This document shows positions 9,301 through 17,430 of a stretch of 64,000 nt of DNA, piece after piece. The notes under the pieces are model-generated. The model ran no database searches and was not told the DNA's origin. It saw only the letters and a list, made by a program, of their open reading frames with translations. The translations under genes and the position numbers were made by a program. The stretch spans positions 682,001 through 746,000 of the forward strand of contig JADJPZ010000003.1 of the NCBI GenBank assembly GCA_016713025.1, written 5' to 3'. Numbering within the stretch: the stretch's first letter is position 1; every line of letters begins with the position of its first letter. Origin of the DNA: Saprospiraceae bacterium (GTDB lineage Bacteria; Bacteroidota; Bacteroidia; Chitinophagales; Saprospiraceae).

Positions 9301-10012
9301 AAAGAATAATAATGGAATTGCCAAAAAATCTCCTTATAACTATGCCATAAATGCACTTACCGAGGCAGAAAAGAGAGCAGGATGGCAATTGCTCTTTGAT
9401 GGTAAAACACTAAACGGCTGGAGAAACTTCAAGAAAAAAACCATAGGAAAAAGTTGGGTTATCAATGAAGATGCGATACATCTGGACGCCAAACCTAATA
9501 AAGACGGTCATTGGCAGGCAGCAGATGGAGGTGATATCATTACTAATAAATCGTACGAAAATTTTGACTTTACTTATGAATGGAAGATCAGTAATTGTGG
9601 AAACAGTGGTGTCATGTTCAATGTAGTGGAAGCGGACAAATACGATTACGTATGGAAGACCGGACCCGAGATGCAGGTGCTTGATAATACATGCCACCCT
9701 GACAGCAGATTTGTAACCCACAGGGCAGGAGATTTGTATGATATGATAGAATGTAAATATCCGACTGTCAGACCGGCGGGCGAATGGAATGAAGCCAGAA
9801 TAAAGAGCAATAAGGGCAATGTTGAATTCTGGCTCAATGGTATCAATGTGGTGAACTTCACCATGCATGATGACAAATGGAGAAAGATGGTAGCCAATAG
9901 TAAATTTAAAGATATGCCGGATTTCGGAAAGTCAAAGGCAGGTCACCTATCTTTGCAGGATCATGGGGACAAAGTTTGGTATAGAAACCTTAAGATCAGG
10001 GAGTTAAAGTAA
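6317..10012 (+). CDS. Giant surface lipoprotein: cytochrome c, PA14, beta-propeller and DUF1080 domains
   Basis: This 1231-aa lipoprotein probably acts in periplasmic or cell-surface sugar oxidation or degradation. The start is TTG at 6317, giving a signal peptide with lipobox LGVVIGC and acylated Cys20. In order: a leader domain of unknown role; a class I c-type haem domain with CKTCH at 276-280 and a candidate Met ligand in EQAMTPHP near 327; a PA14-like carbohydrate-binding domain (about 380-520, WSDDGSKLYING); a sorbosone/glucose-dehydrogenase-like beta-propeller (about 545-870); a linker; and a C-terminal 3-keto-disaccharide hydrolase/DUF1080 domain (about 1018-1231, LLFDGKTLNGWRNF, SGVMFNV). 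The architecture is known in Bacteroidota and Planctomycetes; the substrate is unknown. Confidence 0.85.
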   Translation: MKPLNIVIFIFIILGVVIGCKKNETSTKSRPIEHWVFRSVLDWNPRMITLALSDKLWVSYHAETGALYKAWKGSVYFDGAVYTTAHGPQPISIGNSYVENKYKNPWFILSGKDTIPSTFHYKGHRFAGGKAQLMYAFTSDKFAKPIHVFEEVETNSSSSGSPVLERTFITENVPDGFKLGLKSNASSIVVESNISTDGTLSVISKEDIKYDDVNAINIDAVLILNSNKPTKYHTTFISIPTIENKNVAGGNEEEKNEETTEGEIPEGLKQIAKSDCKTCHNKTLQTIGPSYTAIAQKYKNTPENITLLSTKVKNGGSGIWGEQAMTPHPDLGDEVIKEMVSYIMSLDKDVEVAAVDEKGTSLLTMSPDTSVKDKDLLPGSIVKVYGIPKNTKLMPSIGPNQKPMQAGILPKFDNLSGGDFKELEENFCLIGSGYLKIDTAGTYTFHIWSDDGSKLYINGQKVIDNDGIHGADYGEVSISMTPGYYSFRLEYFQGAGGRFLSFNWKKPGGKDFEVISNFSFFHKNDQQNLLREYRLPMANLTKIPGDKFPLQEVHPSFDLFQARPDSFKPKVGGLDFLSDGRLVVSTWDAAGSIYIVDNVQSGDTTKMKVKKIGFGLAEPLGVKVVNDTIYVMQKHEMTRLIDTNGDDIIDEYQTLCDDWKVSTNFHEFGFGLAYKDGYFYATLATAINPGGASTQPQIPDRGKVIKVDKNTGAMTFFASGLRTPNGIGIGYKGDIFVADNQGDWLPSSKIVHVRDGAWFGSRSVDHEGTKDKKEDLPLVWLPQDEIGNSPSTPLALDLGPYKGQMIHGEVTHGGVKRVFVEEINGQLQGCVFRFIQGLEAGVNRLQWGPDGALYVGGIGNPGNWGQTGKLHYGLQRLVFNNQPTFEMLAVRAKSNGMEIEFTEPLQDGDGWNTEHFEVKQWYYKPSIEYGGPKLDEKKLTVKSATVSDDRKKVFLEFDGHKDNHMIYIRLKKHYISEGGRGIWSTESWYTMNQVPKNNNGIAKKSPYNYAINALTEAEKRAGWQLLFDGKTLNGWRNFKKKTIGKSWVINEDAIHLDAKPNKDGHWQAADGGDIITNKSYENFDFTYEWKISNCGNSGVMFNVVEADKYDYVWKTGPEMQVLDNTCHPDSRFVTHRAGDLYDMIECKYPTVRPAGEWNEARIKSNKGNVEFWLNGINVVNFTMHDDKWRKMVANSKFKDMPDFGKSKAGHLSLQDHGDKVWYRNLKIRELK

Positions 10013-10017
10013 CCGAA

Positions 10018-10330
10018 ATGAATGATTATAAAGAATATTTTCAGAAAGCCAGTTATTTGCAATATCCTTTAATGCTTTCAGCTGTAGGTTATTTTTATAA
10101 ACCCTTTTTTACAGGGTTTGATTCTATGTGGAATGATTATAACTACGGCCTGATTTTTATGGGTTTGGCTTTTAGTTTTGCCACTTTACAGGATACTACT
10201 AAAAAGCAAAAAGAGTTTTCAAAAAAATTTTATAAAAATCCGGTTTGTTCCAGAAGATTTCTGATTTATATTATGCTTTAAGTTATAGTCTTTATTGTTG
10301 GGGGTTTATATTTTTTATATTTTATCAATC
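10018..10330 (+). pseudogene. Small membrane protein gene, apparently frameshifted
   Basis: An ORF starting at 10018 encodes 87 aa with two hydrophobic segments (YPLMLSAVGYFYKPFF and YNYGLIFMGLAFSFATLQDTTK). It stops at 10281. An alternative frame through 10245-10330 continues with a further membrane-like stretch, CWGFIFFIFYQSYLSLSK. The joined product resembles small Bacteroidota membrane proteins of about 120-130 aa, so a single-base indel near 10250-10275 is the simplest reading. It begins 5 bp after the lipoprotein gene and runs convergently into crtY. Function unknown. Confidence 0.45.
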
Positions 10331-11500
10331 TTATCTAAGCTTATCTAAAATAATTCCTTTAAGTGATAATAAAGCAGACTTTAAAAATATAGCTTTGGGC
10401 TGTGTAGACATGATTAACCTGAGATCATTTTCAAAGGTATTTTCTTCATCAAGAAATTTGAAGACATTCTCGATACTTTGACCTTTAAATATCGAAGTAA
10501 ACACTTCATGTCCTGCATCATTATGGTCTGCAAGCACCTTAATAAATATAAGATCGTAGTACCAGTACCTGTTTTTGAAAGAAAATTTGGTCAAATCAGT
10601 ATGGGATTTCAGAAATTCAACCATTATTTGTGATATCTTAGTACTTCGTGCAAAAGTATAGCCTGTACTGGGTTTTGTCCACCCACCGGCACTACCTATG
10701 TACATGATGTTGGGAGTATTATGGTTTTCAAATGGATAACACGTCATGGGGATATTGCCGGACTCTTTTTCAATAATGGTGTAGTCATTAATTTTTAACT
10801 TCTCCTTGAGATAGACATTAATTTCTCTTTCATACTCATCCGGATGGAGTAGATTTTCTGAAAAAAGTGTATATTCTATCAATGCTTCATGATCTGAAGT
10901 AGGTAAAACATACATAAACCGGGTATTTCCTTTTTGGGGCAGATCAAAATCCATAAACCCTGCCACATTAGCATCAAATAGAGGACTTTCTGTCTGAACA
11001 AACCATCCTGTAAAATGTTGTTTGAGATATGGGAAATCAGTATTGTCCATGAGCCATGCAGGATTGAAAATACTGGAAAAGACTTTCCCTGCAGAATAGG
11101 AAGCCATATCTGTGATGACTTGAACCGATGACTCCATATCCTTAATGGAAAGGATATTTTCGGTACTAATTTTAATATTCTTTTTTTGAGAAAGCCTGGC
11201 ATGTATATCATTATAGAAGTCCTTACTTCTGATCATTTTGTAGGTATAGTCTTTTAAATCTATAGTTTTAGCCCAATTTTTACTTCCAAAATAGATCTTC
11301 TTCCATTGTTTGGTCAAAATATGATCCCAATGACCTTGCCCTCTTTCCCAATAACACCAGGTGCGGTCATTTTGATTTTTTTCATCTCTGTCAATGATCA
11401 AAATTGATTTTGAATCAAAATACGGATCACTGCTCATGAAAAAAGCTGTCATCATTCCTGCTGCGCCACTGCCCGCGATGATAAAATCATAATGCCCCAT
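10331..11500 (-). CDS. crtY: Lycopene beta-cyclase (CrtY-type)
   Basis: Lycopene cyclase closes the beta-ionone rings of lycopene to give beta-carotene in carotenoid synthesis, at the membrane. The protein opens with an FAD/NAD Rossmann motif, FIIAGSGAAGMMTAFFM, and has the family segments NDRTWCYWERG (near 45-55), WFVQTESPLFD, FMDFDLPQ, FMYVLP and IGSAGGWTKPSTGYTFARS (near 265-285). I prefer the ATG at 11500 (MGHYDFIIAG), which puts the dinucleotide-binding strand right at the N-terminus; an in-frame ATG at 11524 would add 8 aa. No other carotenoid genes are nearby. The gene borders the accessory island. Confidence 0.88.
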   Translation of the reverse strand: MGHYDFIIAGSGAAGMMTAFFMSSDPYFDSKSILIIDRDEKNQNDRTWCYWERGQGHWDHILTKQWKKIYFGSKNWAKTIDLKDYTYKMIRSKDFYNDIHARLSQKKNIKISTENILSIKDMESSVQVITDMASYSAGKVFSSIFNPAWLMDNTDFPYLKQHFTGWFVQTESPLFDANVAGFMDFDLPQKGNTRFMYVLPTSDHEALIEYTLFSENLLHPDEYEREINVYLKEKLKINDYTIIEKESGNIPMTCYPFENHNTPNIMYIGSAGGWTKPSTGYTFARSTKISQIMVEFLKSHTDLTKFSFKNRYWYYDLIFIKVLADHNDAGHEVFTSIFKGQSIENVFKFLDEENTFENDLRLIMSTQPKAIFLKSALLSLKGIILDKLR

Positions 11501-11642
11501 AATTTCAGAAGTATTCAGTGGCAAATAACAAAAAAAAGAAGAAGTAGTTCTGACCAGATGGGACAGCTTGGACTACTCGACGAGTCGCCCTACGGGATAC
11601 ATCATATGGGTTGGTTCTTAGTAAGGAGAGAAGAAATCAAAG

Positions 11643-11783
11643 CCACCGAGTCTGAAAGCCTACGCATTTCAGGGCAAAGGTTGCTACATCGTATTAGGTA
11701 AGGTAGTCGATGATTTTGGCTTTGAGAGTCTGAAAGTGAGCAAGATGGAGAAATTGCTTTTTGTTATGGATGGGAGGTATTGA
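11643..11783 (+). pseudogene. Gene remnant, island-boundary repeat copy A
   Basis: An in-frame stretch without a plausible start reads ...LKAYAFQGKGCYIVLGK, then VVDDFGFESLKVSKMEK and a stop at 11781. Bases 11703-11783 are shared with copies B (16576-16653), C (17998-18078) and D (25423-25479), all on the same strand. The peptide loosely recalls the N-terminus of zinc-type alcohol dehydrogenases or quinone oxidoreductases (KAxxFxGKG, then EK..KDG), but this is from memory and weak. Upstream of 11643 the frame is interrupted by TAG TAA at 11619-11624. It marks the left edge of cassette 1. Confidence 0.6.
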
Positions 11784-11829
11784 GGGAGGATGAGAAAAGA
11801 AGTGAAGGTAAAAATAAAAAAATTATTAT

Positions 11830-11837
11830 TACTTTTG
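11830..11837 (+). promoter_or_regulatory. Probable -7 promoter element for the 800-aa gene
   Basis: TACTTTTG matches TAnnTTTG. Its position implies transcription starts near 11843, so translation should begin at the ATG at 11862 and not at the in-frame ATG at 11790. Confidence 0.45.
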
Positions 11838-11861
11838 CAGCTTTTGCAAAACAATATATCC

Positions 11862-14264
11862 ATGAGTAGTAAAACTACAACTGATAAGTATAATGCTTTT
11901 GAATTTTCCCCATGGCCAATACATATAGCGTTGTGTACTTATCCAAACCATGAGAATACGTCATCAACTCCTAGTACGAAAGATTTTGTGGACACTAAAA
12001 AAGATATGTATGCCAAATATAAAGACAAGACCAAAGGTTCAGCACAAAACCATCTCTACAACCCAAAAATTTATCATATTTTCGGCGCTTTTGACTTAGC
12101 TTTTATAACACTGAGAGATAGCTACAAATTTGCTCAGCGGCTTTATGAAGATAGAGACATGGATAGCACAAAAAATAAACCTGTAAGTTATCAAGTCATC
12201 GCGGGAATTGCTCCGATAGGTAATAATAAGAAATTATCAGAAATATTCCCTGCAGAACCAAAAGGAAATATTGATGAAAATTTCGTACTTATCTCAAATC
12301 TCAAGCTAAACAACGCTTTCTTAATCGGTGCGGGACATGATTTTCTGAAAGTAGTAATAGATAAAATAGAATCAATCCTTAAAAATAAAAAATTTATAGC
12401 CTTTTTTTCATACAATTGGTGTGAAATTACACTCATACAATTTGGCGCAACACCAAATGAACTATTTGCTCAACTATTAGAAATAAGAGAGCTTCACTTT
12501 TCAGAATTGGCTGATTCGAAAATTTTAAAACCAATACATAAAAAATCACTGTATGGGCTATCTGAAATGACTTATGAAATTTGTAAGGCCAAAAATGTAT
12601 TTTCTGACACCAATTCATACCTTGGTGCGGAGTATTACAAATTTAAGGAAGGAAAACTTAATGATTATGATTGTATGACCGATGTAGAACTGCACATCAA
12701 ACCAGGAGCCCTACATGATATTACAAAGAATACAAATTTCGAGACAGCAATTAAAGATACACCTTATTTTATAAATGGTAAGATGGATTTGCTATTTAAA
12801 GGCACTACAAGAACCAAGGTAGGCGCAAATCACATCATATATGAAAATCTACGAACGAATATAAAGGGATATGTAAGGAGACTAAAGACAAGTCCAATTT
12901 ATAATAAAATGCCCACCACGAAGAAGAATCTCAATATCACTAACACAATATTCGCAAACCTGAAAGATCTCGAAATTGACTTAATGGACTTGAATGACAA
13001 CTTGAGTAAACTTAAAATATCTAGGCAAATAAGAGAGAAGATTATTAAAATGTTTACCAATTATAACAATGGCATCATAGATCCTATCTCGTATGGCTAC
13101 ATGATCGATTTGCGTCCTACTTTATGTTGGTTTAAGAATGATATCGCCCATAATGCGGAATTAGTACAAAGCAATTTTAATAATGGTCGATCAAACTTGA
13201 TAGTATATAAACTTGAGAATGAGTATAGTGAAATTATAGACATATTTGAGAGCGCTTTTACAGCACGAATATTTAATAATTACAATTTTGAAGAATTTAA
13301 TGACTTCCAAATTGATTTTAACAATTCCATCACTCAATTGACATGTACTTATGACTCATTGGTGAAGATCATAAACAATACTTTTTTTAAGAACAAACAA
13401 ATGATTGTTACCCATCAAAATGAGACTACTATTTCAAATTTCATCAATGTAAACTACAATGCATTTGACTTGCTGGAGCCAGCCATTGTATTTAATGCAC
13501 TAATAAAAGAAGTATTTAATTTGTCAGAAAATAAGATAGAAAATACCGCCTGCAAAGAGTCTCATGATGAAGTAAAAACGCTACTTTATAAAGATTTTCC
13601 TTTTCTTGAAGTAATAGATTTTGATGTTAACTACTTCCTTTATGATTTAGTCAAATATGAATATGTCTATAACAAGTCAGCAGAGAGCTATGAATTTTGG
13701 TCTTGGGTGCACATGCTACAGCATTCCAAAAACTACGACTCTAATGGGAGTATCACAGAGTTGGCGTTTCTTAAAGAATATTATAGAATTCAGTTAGTAC
13801 TACAGTATAACAATATACAAACTCAAACGTACCCTAATAAAATTAAAAAGCTCTTTAATTACTATAGTGCAGTTAAAGACCTAAAGACCATACAATTTAG
13901 CGAATCTTCAAGGGAAGAAATTGGTAAGTTTGTAAATTTGATGAATAATTATACAAACACAGCCGACACGGTGCATCAATATTGTAAGGTAAGGGAAGAA
14001 AAATTGAGCATAAACAAGTTGTCTGATGGCTATAATTATATAATATCAGGGACATCAAGCAACTACCCTGAAAAGTATTACCTTAATTTGATGTGTCATT
14101 ACCTTGAACATTTAAAGATTAATATTTTCAAAAACGAAATTCAACTTCTACCTCGTTGTGCTAGTTCAGGTAAAATATTGGATAGCTTACTTTCAGAAGA
14201 AGCTACCGTATATGTAGACCCTTTTGGTGGATTTTATATTAAAAACATGAAAGTAAAAGAATAG
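11862..14264 (+). CDS. Unrecognised 800-aa protein, cassette 1
   Basis: I do not recognise this protein. It is AT-rich, Asn/Lys/Tyr-rich and appears soluble, with no signal peptide, no clear transmembrane segment, and no Walker A or obvious nuclease motif. The start at 11862 (MSSKTTTDKYNAF) is chosen because a -7 promoter element lies inside the upstream extension; an ATG at 11790 would add 24 aa. The N-terminal third contains SPWPIHIALCTYPNHE and KIYHIFGAFDLAFITL; a helical middle follows, and the C-terminus holds YVDPFGGFYIKN. It is followed by an intrinsic terminator and then a calcineurin-like phosphoesterase gene on the same strand. Its position in the repeat-bounded island suggests a conflict-related role, but this is inference. 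Confidence 0.75.
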   Translation: MSSKTTTDKYNAFEFSPWPIHIALCTYPNHENTSSTPSTKDFVDTKKDMYAKYKDKTKGSAQNHLYNPKIYHIFGAFDLAFITLRDSYKFAQRLYEDRDMDSTKNKPVSYQVIAGIAPIGNNKKLSEIFPAEPKGNIDENFVLISNLKLNNAFLIGAGHDFLKVVIDKIESILKNKKFIAFFSYNWCEITLIQFGATPNELFAQLLEIRELHFSELADSKILKPIHKKSLYGLSEMTYEICKAKNVFSDTNSYLGAEYYKFKEGKLNDYDCMTDVELHIKPGALHDITKNTNFETAIKDTPYFINGKMDLLFKGTTRTKVGANHIIYENLRTNIKGYVRRLKTSPIYNKMPTTKKNLNITNTIFANLKDLEIDLMDLNDNLSKLKISRQIREKIIKMFTNYNNGIIDPISYGYMIDLRPTLCWFKNDIAHNAELVQSNFNNGRSNLIVYKLENEYSEIIDIFESAFTARIFNNYNFEEFNDFQIDFNNSITQLTCTYDSLVKIINNTFFKNKQMIVTHQNETTISNFINVNYNAFDLLEPAIVFNALIKEVFNLSENKIENTACKESHDEVKTLLYKDFPFLEVIDFDVNYFLYDLVKYEYVYNKSAESYEFWSWVHMLQHSKNYDSNGSITELAFLKEYYRIQLVLQYNNIQTQTYPNKIKKLFNYYSAVKDLKTIQFSESSREEIGKFVNLMNNYTNTADTVHQYCKVREEKLSINKLSDGYNYIISGTSSNYPEKYYLNLMCHYLEHLKINIFKNEIQLLPRCASSGKILDSLLSEEATVYVDPFGGFYIKNMKVKE

Positions 14265-14277
14265 TATCTGAAAATAA

Positions 14278-14321
14278 AAAATGCAACGATCTACTCATTG
14301 TGGGATGCGTCGTTGCATTTT
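14278..14321 (+). terminator. Intrinsic terminator between the 800-aa and phosphoesterase genes
   Basis: A perfect 12-bp stem (AAAATGCAACGA / TCGTTGCATTTT) encloses a 20-nt loop. The A and T ends of the stem make it work in either direction. It implies the phosphoesterase gene is transcribed separately or by read-through. Confidence 0.75.
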
Positions 14322-14360
14322 AAACTTGATTTATTTAAAAACAATTAAACCTTTATAATT

Positions 14361-15911
14361 ATGGTTAAGTCTTATAAAATATTATGGCTAAGTGACATTC
14401 ATTATCAAACAATTTCTGATACTTCCAAGCTTGGTAAAATGTTTAAAAATTTGAATAAGTTCATTACTGAGATAAAAGATATTGATATGTGCATCATTTC
14501 TGGAGATATCGTTATGAATGGCGGCGTTTCAAAGTATTACACAGAGTTCTTTCAACAAATAAAATTTATATGTGACACCATTCCTGTCGTGGCTATTCCT
14601 GGAAATCATGATTTAAGGTGGAAAAATGCAGAAGGAAATATGCTTGAAAGACCTGAGTTAATTAATGAGATTAAAAACTTAAAAACTTATAGCAAATTTA
14701 AAGAAAAAATCGAAGGCCTTGCTGGCACAAGTTATGACTATAATTTATTTGGGTTTTTCGAAAGAGAATTCAATAATACATTAAAAGAAACTCTAAAAAG
14801 TAAATATAACAATAGGTTTCTAATTACTGAAATTGGTAATTATTTATCAAACTATTTGGTGTATGATAAGTTATATAATGTAGTCTATGTACTCATTAAC
14901 TCAGCTTGGATGAGTCTGAGTAATCCTATTGCCAAAGTTCAGAAAGAAGATTATCCTTCATATGAGGAAAATGGAAATCAGTTTTATTTTAGCGAAACAG
15001 TTGAAGAAAGGCTAGAAGCGTTCCTTCAGGATAATAAGATTAGTAATGCATTTAAAATATTGGTTGCGCATCATCCACCTTCTTGGATACATTGGACGGA
15101 AAGATATAGTGCTGCTGCAAGTGAGCAAAGTCCAATTGAAATGCTTCTAGATCACATTGATTTAGTTCTGGTGGGCCATGAACATACACAACCTATGGCT
15201 GGTGATTTTGTATATGGCAAGTCATTAATGATGAGAGGGCTTAGGTTGATGCATCATAGTATTAGAGATGGCGAAACTGACATCTCAAACAATGGCTTCA
15301 AATTACTGGAGATTTCCCATGAGCGGATTATACATGAGACTAGTTACAACTACACTGATAGCAAATGGAAGGAGCATGGTAGAAAATTTACTTATGACAT
15401 TCCAAACATACAGCATGTATTTGGGAAAAAGTCTACATTTCAATCTTTGACCGTAGATGATGTTTTTATGGAAGGGAGTTCATTTGTGAATGTTATAGAC
15501 AATCCTGCAACCTTTACAAAGATTTGGGATGGTATTTTTTTGAAAGAGGAGAACGGTACCCAAAAAGGGCAGGAAAGAAACCTTCACATTGTTGTATTAA
15601 ATCGAAAGTCATTTACGCCTGATGGTATTGAGAAATTAACTAAAAAAATGTTAAAAGAGAATACGCCGGAGCTTAAGCATATTGAGATAGAATTGCAAGA
15701 ATCTTTAAAAGTCTCTGTTTGGCATAATGGCAGTCAACTGATAGAAGAGCTACATCAAAGCTCAAATAATTATCTAGCTAGGATGGAACACGATCTTTAT
15801 CAAGCACTCAAATCATCAGAGCAAGACTCAGATCCCGATAAACCAGATCCTAATGCTGATGCTGTTTTTAAGAAGTGCTTCTTTAAGAATAAGTTAATGT
15901 TCGATGTTTGA
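14361..15911 (+). CDS. Calcineurin-like metallophosphoesterase with C-terminal extension
   Basis: This 516-aa protein has all the metal-binding motifs of class-III phosphoesterases in order: LSDIH (residues 10-14), SGDIV (about 47-51), PGNHD (about 80-84), VAHHPPSW (about 235-242) and VGHEHTQ (about 270-276). These ligate a dinuclear metal centre that hydrolyses phosphoesters, such as nucleic acids, cyclic nucleotides or protein phosphates. The remaining roughly 230 C-terminal residues are not recognised and end with an acidic Asp/Pro-rich patch (DSDPDKPDPNADA). Calcineurin-like enzymes with C-terminal extensions recur in bacterial conflict loci. It lies between the 800-aa gene and a 134-aa gene inside cassette 1. 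Substrate unknown. Confidence 0.85.
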   Translation: MVKSYKILWLSDIHYQTISDTSKLGKMFKNLNKFITEIKDIDMCIISGDIVMNGGVSKYYTEFFQQIKFICDTIPVVAIPGNHDLRWKNAEGNMLERPELINEIKNLKTYSKFKEKIEGLAGTSYDYNLFGFFEREFNNTLKETLKSKYNNRFLITEIGNYLSNYLVYDKLYNVVYVLINSAWMSLSNPIAKVQKEDYPSYEENGNQFYFSETVEERLEAFLQDNKISNAFKILVAHHPPSWIHWTERYSAAASEQSPIEMLLDHIDLVLVGHEHTQPMAGDFVYGKSLMMRGLRLMHHSIRDGETDISNNGFKLLEISHERIIHETSYNYTDSKWKEHGRKFTYDIPNIQHVFGKKSTFQSLTVDDVFMEGSSFVNVIDNPATFTKIWDGIFLKEENGTQKGQERNLHIVVLNRKSFTPDGIEKLTKKMLKENTPELKHIEIELQESLKVSVWHNGSQLIEELHQSSNNYLARMEHDLYQALKSSEQDSDPDKPDPNADAVFKKCFFKNKLMFDV

Positions 15912-16049
15912 AAAATTTAATGGCATAAAATTTGTTTAATAACCTAACTAATAATTATCTTTATGCGTTTTTCAGAATAGTAATAAATTATATATTTTTA
16001 CAAGATTTAAATAAATGATACACAGCGTTTTACATATAATAAATATTTT

Positions 16050-16454
16050 ATGAGTACTGAACTTACCTTAATAAGCACTACTCCTCTAGATAAAAGTTTT
16101 GAAAGTGAGGTCAAGAGACTATTAAAAGATGCGTCTTCTCATGTTAAATCACCAGCTAAAGCACTATCTGTAGAATTTGACAAATATGGTGATGCATTCT
16201 ATCTTGACAAGCAAGGGTATACTACTCTATCTGACCACACCTTACTACTTGATAAATTTTTGGCAACTAATGCAAATAAGGTTAATGAGATTAAAAGGGT
16301 TCAAATAATGAGGTACTATGATTTGTTTATAGCTCACTTGTACAAAAAATCTGGTAAAAAGTATTTTGATTTGTCAAAAGCTTTAGGTTATTCGTCAAAT
16401 AATGACTCAAAAGTTATTGAAGGTAAGACTTATATGATACACACAAGTAGATAA
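16050..16454 (+). CDS. Unrecognised 134-aa protein, cassette 1
   Basis: This small soluble protein (MSTELTLISTTPLDKSF...) has no recognised domain. It is charged and predicted mostly helical by composition, with a Tyr-rich segment RVQIMRYYDLFIAHLYKKSG. The codon use is as AT-rich as in the two preceding genes. It starts 138 bp after the phosphoesterase stop on the same strand and is the last gene before repeat copy B. It could be an accessory or immunity partner of the cassette or an unrelated passenger. Confidence 0.6.
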   Translation: MSTELTLISTTPLDKSFESEVKRLLKDASSHVKSPAKALSVEFDKYGDAFYLDKQGYTTLSDHTLLLDKFLATNANKVNEIKRVQIMRYYDLFIAHLYKKSGKKYFDLSKALGYSSNNDSKVIEGKTYMIHTSR

Positions 16455-16725
16455 GTCTAGTATAAGTTTTTTTTCAATTTCGTTTTAATATCTTATATTT
16501 AAGTAGTTTAGTTAATCTTTCTTAGTTCTATCGATCATTTGTTCTTTCAAAAATGAAAGGTGCTATATAAGCAAAGTAGTCGATGGTTTTGGCTTTGCGA
16601 TCTGGAAGTGAGCAAGATGGAGAAGCTGCCGTTTATGAAGGAGGGAGTATTGGTTTTAATTACGAATTACGAATGTGTGAATTGGGAAGGGGAAAGTATC
16701 GAATCGTTTTTGATTGATTGTATTT
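16455..16725. other. Intergenic region holding boundary repeat copy B
   Basis: The region holds no intact gene. Bases 16576-16653 are copy B of the boundary remnant (GTAGTCGATGGTTTTGGCTT..., AGCAAGATGGAGAAGCTGCC). Unlike copies A, C and D, its reading frame is broken by an in-frame TGA and small indels, so B is the most decayed of the three near-full-length copies. It separates cassette 1 from the toxin-antitoxin cassette. Confidence 0.65.
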
Positions 16726-17430
16726 TTACAACACATCTGCAATCAGAATTATTTTATCTATGATGAGTTCAATGTCACGATCTGTGTAAAACGGAGGTCT
16801 TAAGTTGGCCGAGATGGCTTCTTCAAGAAAATTTAAGTCCTTGCGAAAACTGTCAAACGCGGATTTGATGAAGTCTTTCAATTCTTTTGACATAAAGGTG
16901 CTTTCATCAAACAGATCAATTTCTGAAATTATTTTCATTATGTCCTCAAAATCTCTACTCCATCTCCAATCAAACAATCGATCACCATCCAATCTTGAAT
17001 GCAGTGCCGCTATCTTGGACGCTATAAAATACGGGGCGGTAAAAATTTGTATTTCCTGATCCCTTACAGATGTTTTTATTCGGTTTCTATATCCTTCATC
17101 ATACCATGGGTTGGAAAAGCCAAGTATGTCGGCATCATTTGGCATGATATCAACAATAATACCTTGCACCTTCCATCTGCAAATTATATTTGACTCAGCA
17201 TCTTCAATAAACCCTAATGTTCTCAACCTTTCCTGCAATAATACATATTTCCCTCTATTTGCAATTTCTATTATGACATCAATATCATCTGTCACCCTTA
17301 AATCCATAAGGTGTGGCTTTTGACTGTACAAAGAAACAACAGCTCCGCCCACAAAGACTACATCATTATTTAGTTCAGCCAAAGCTTGTGCCACTGTAGC
17401 AATTCTCAACAAATTGTGATGGTGACTCAT
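16726..17430 (-). CDS. AbiEii-like nucleotidyltransferase toxin
   Basis: This 234-aa protein is a DNA-polymerase-beta-fold nucleotidyltransferase. Its helical Gly motif VGGAVVSLYS (about residues 27-36) is followed by the catalytic acidic pair in TDDIDVII (D49 and D51) and a downstream strand with VDIMPND. AbiEii-type toxins transfer nucleotides to RNA targets and stop growth. The start is the ATG at 17430, which overlaps the upstream gene's stop in an ATGA arrangement; a longer in-frame ORF to 17511 would sit inside that gene and is rejected. The order, regulator first and nucleotidyltransferase second with 4-bp overlap, is that of AbiEi/AbiEii modules. Target unknown. Confidence 0.8.
   Translation of the reverse strand: MSHHHNLLRIATVAQALAELNNDVVFVGGAVVSLYSQKPHLMDLRVTDDIDVIIEIANRGKYVLLQERLRTLGFIEDAESNIICRWKVQGIIVDIMPNDADILGFSNPWYDEGYRNRIKTSVRDQEIQIFTAPYFIASKIAALHSRLDGDRLFDWRWSRDFEDIMKIISEIDLFDESTFMSKELKDFIKSAFDSFRKDLNFLEEAISANLRPPFYTDRDIELIIDKIILIADVL

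Noticed and set aside
11492..11701. 69-aa ORF at the crtY-island junction
   Set aside because: It crosses the crtY start and remnant A in a frame different from the conserved repeat frame.
16560..16763. 67-aa ORF containing part of repeat copy B
   Set aside because: It is an accidental frame through a decayed remnant and runs into the toxin gene on the other strand.
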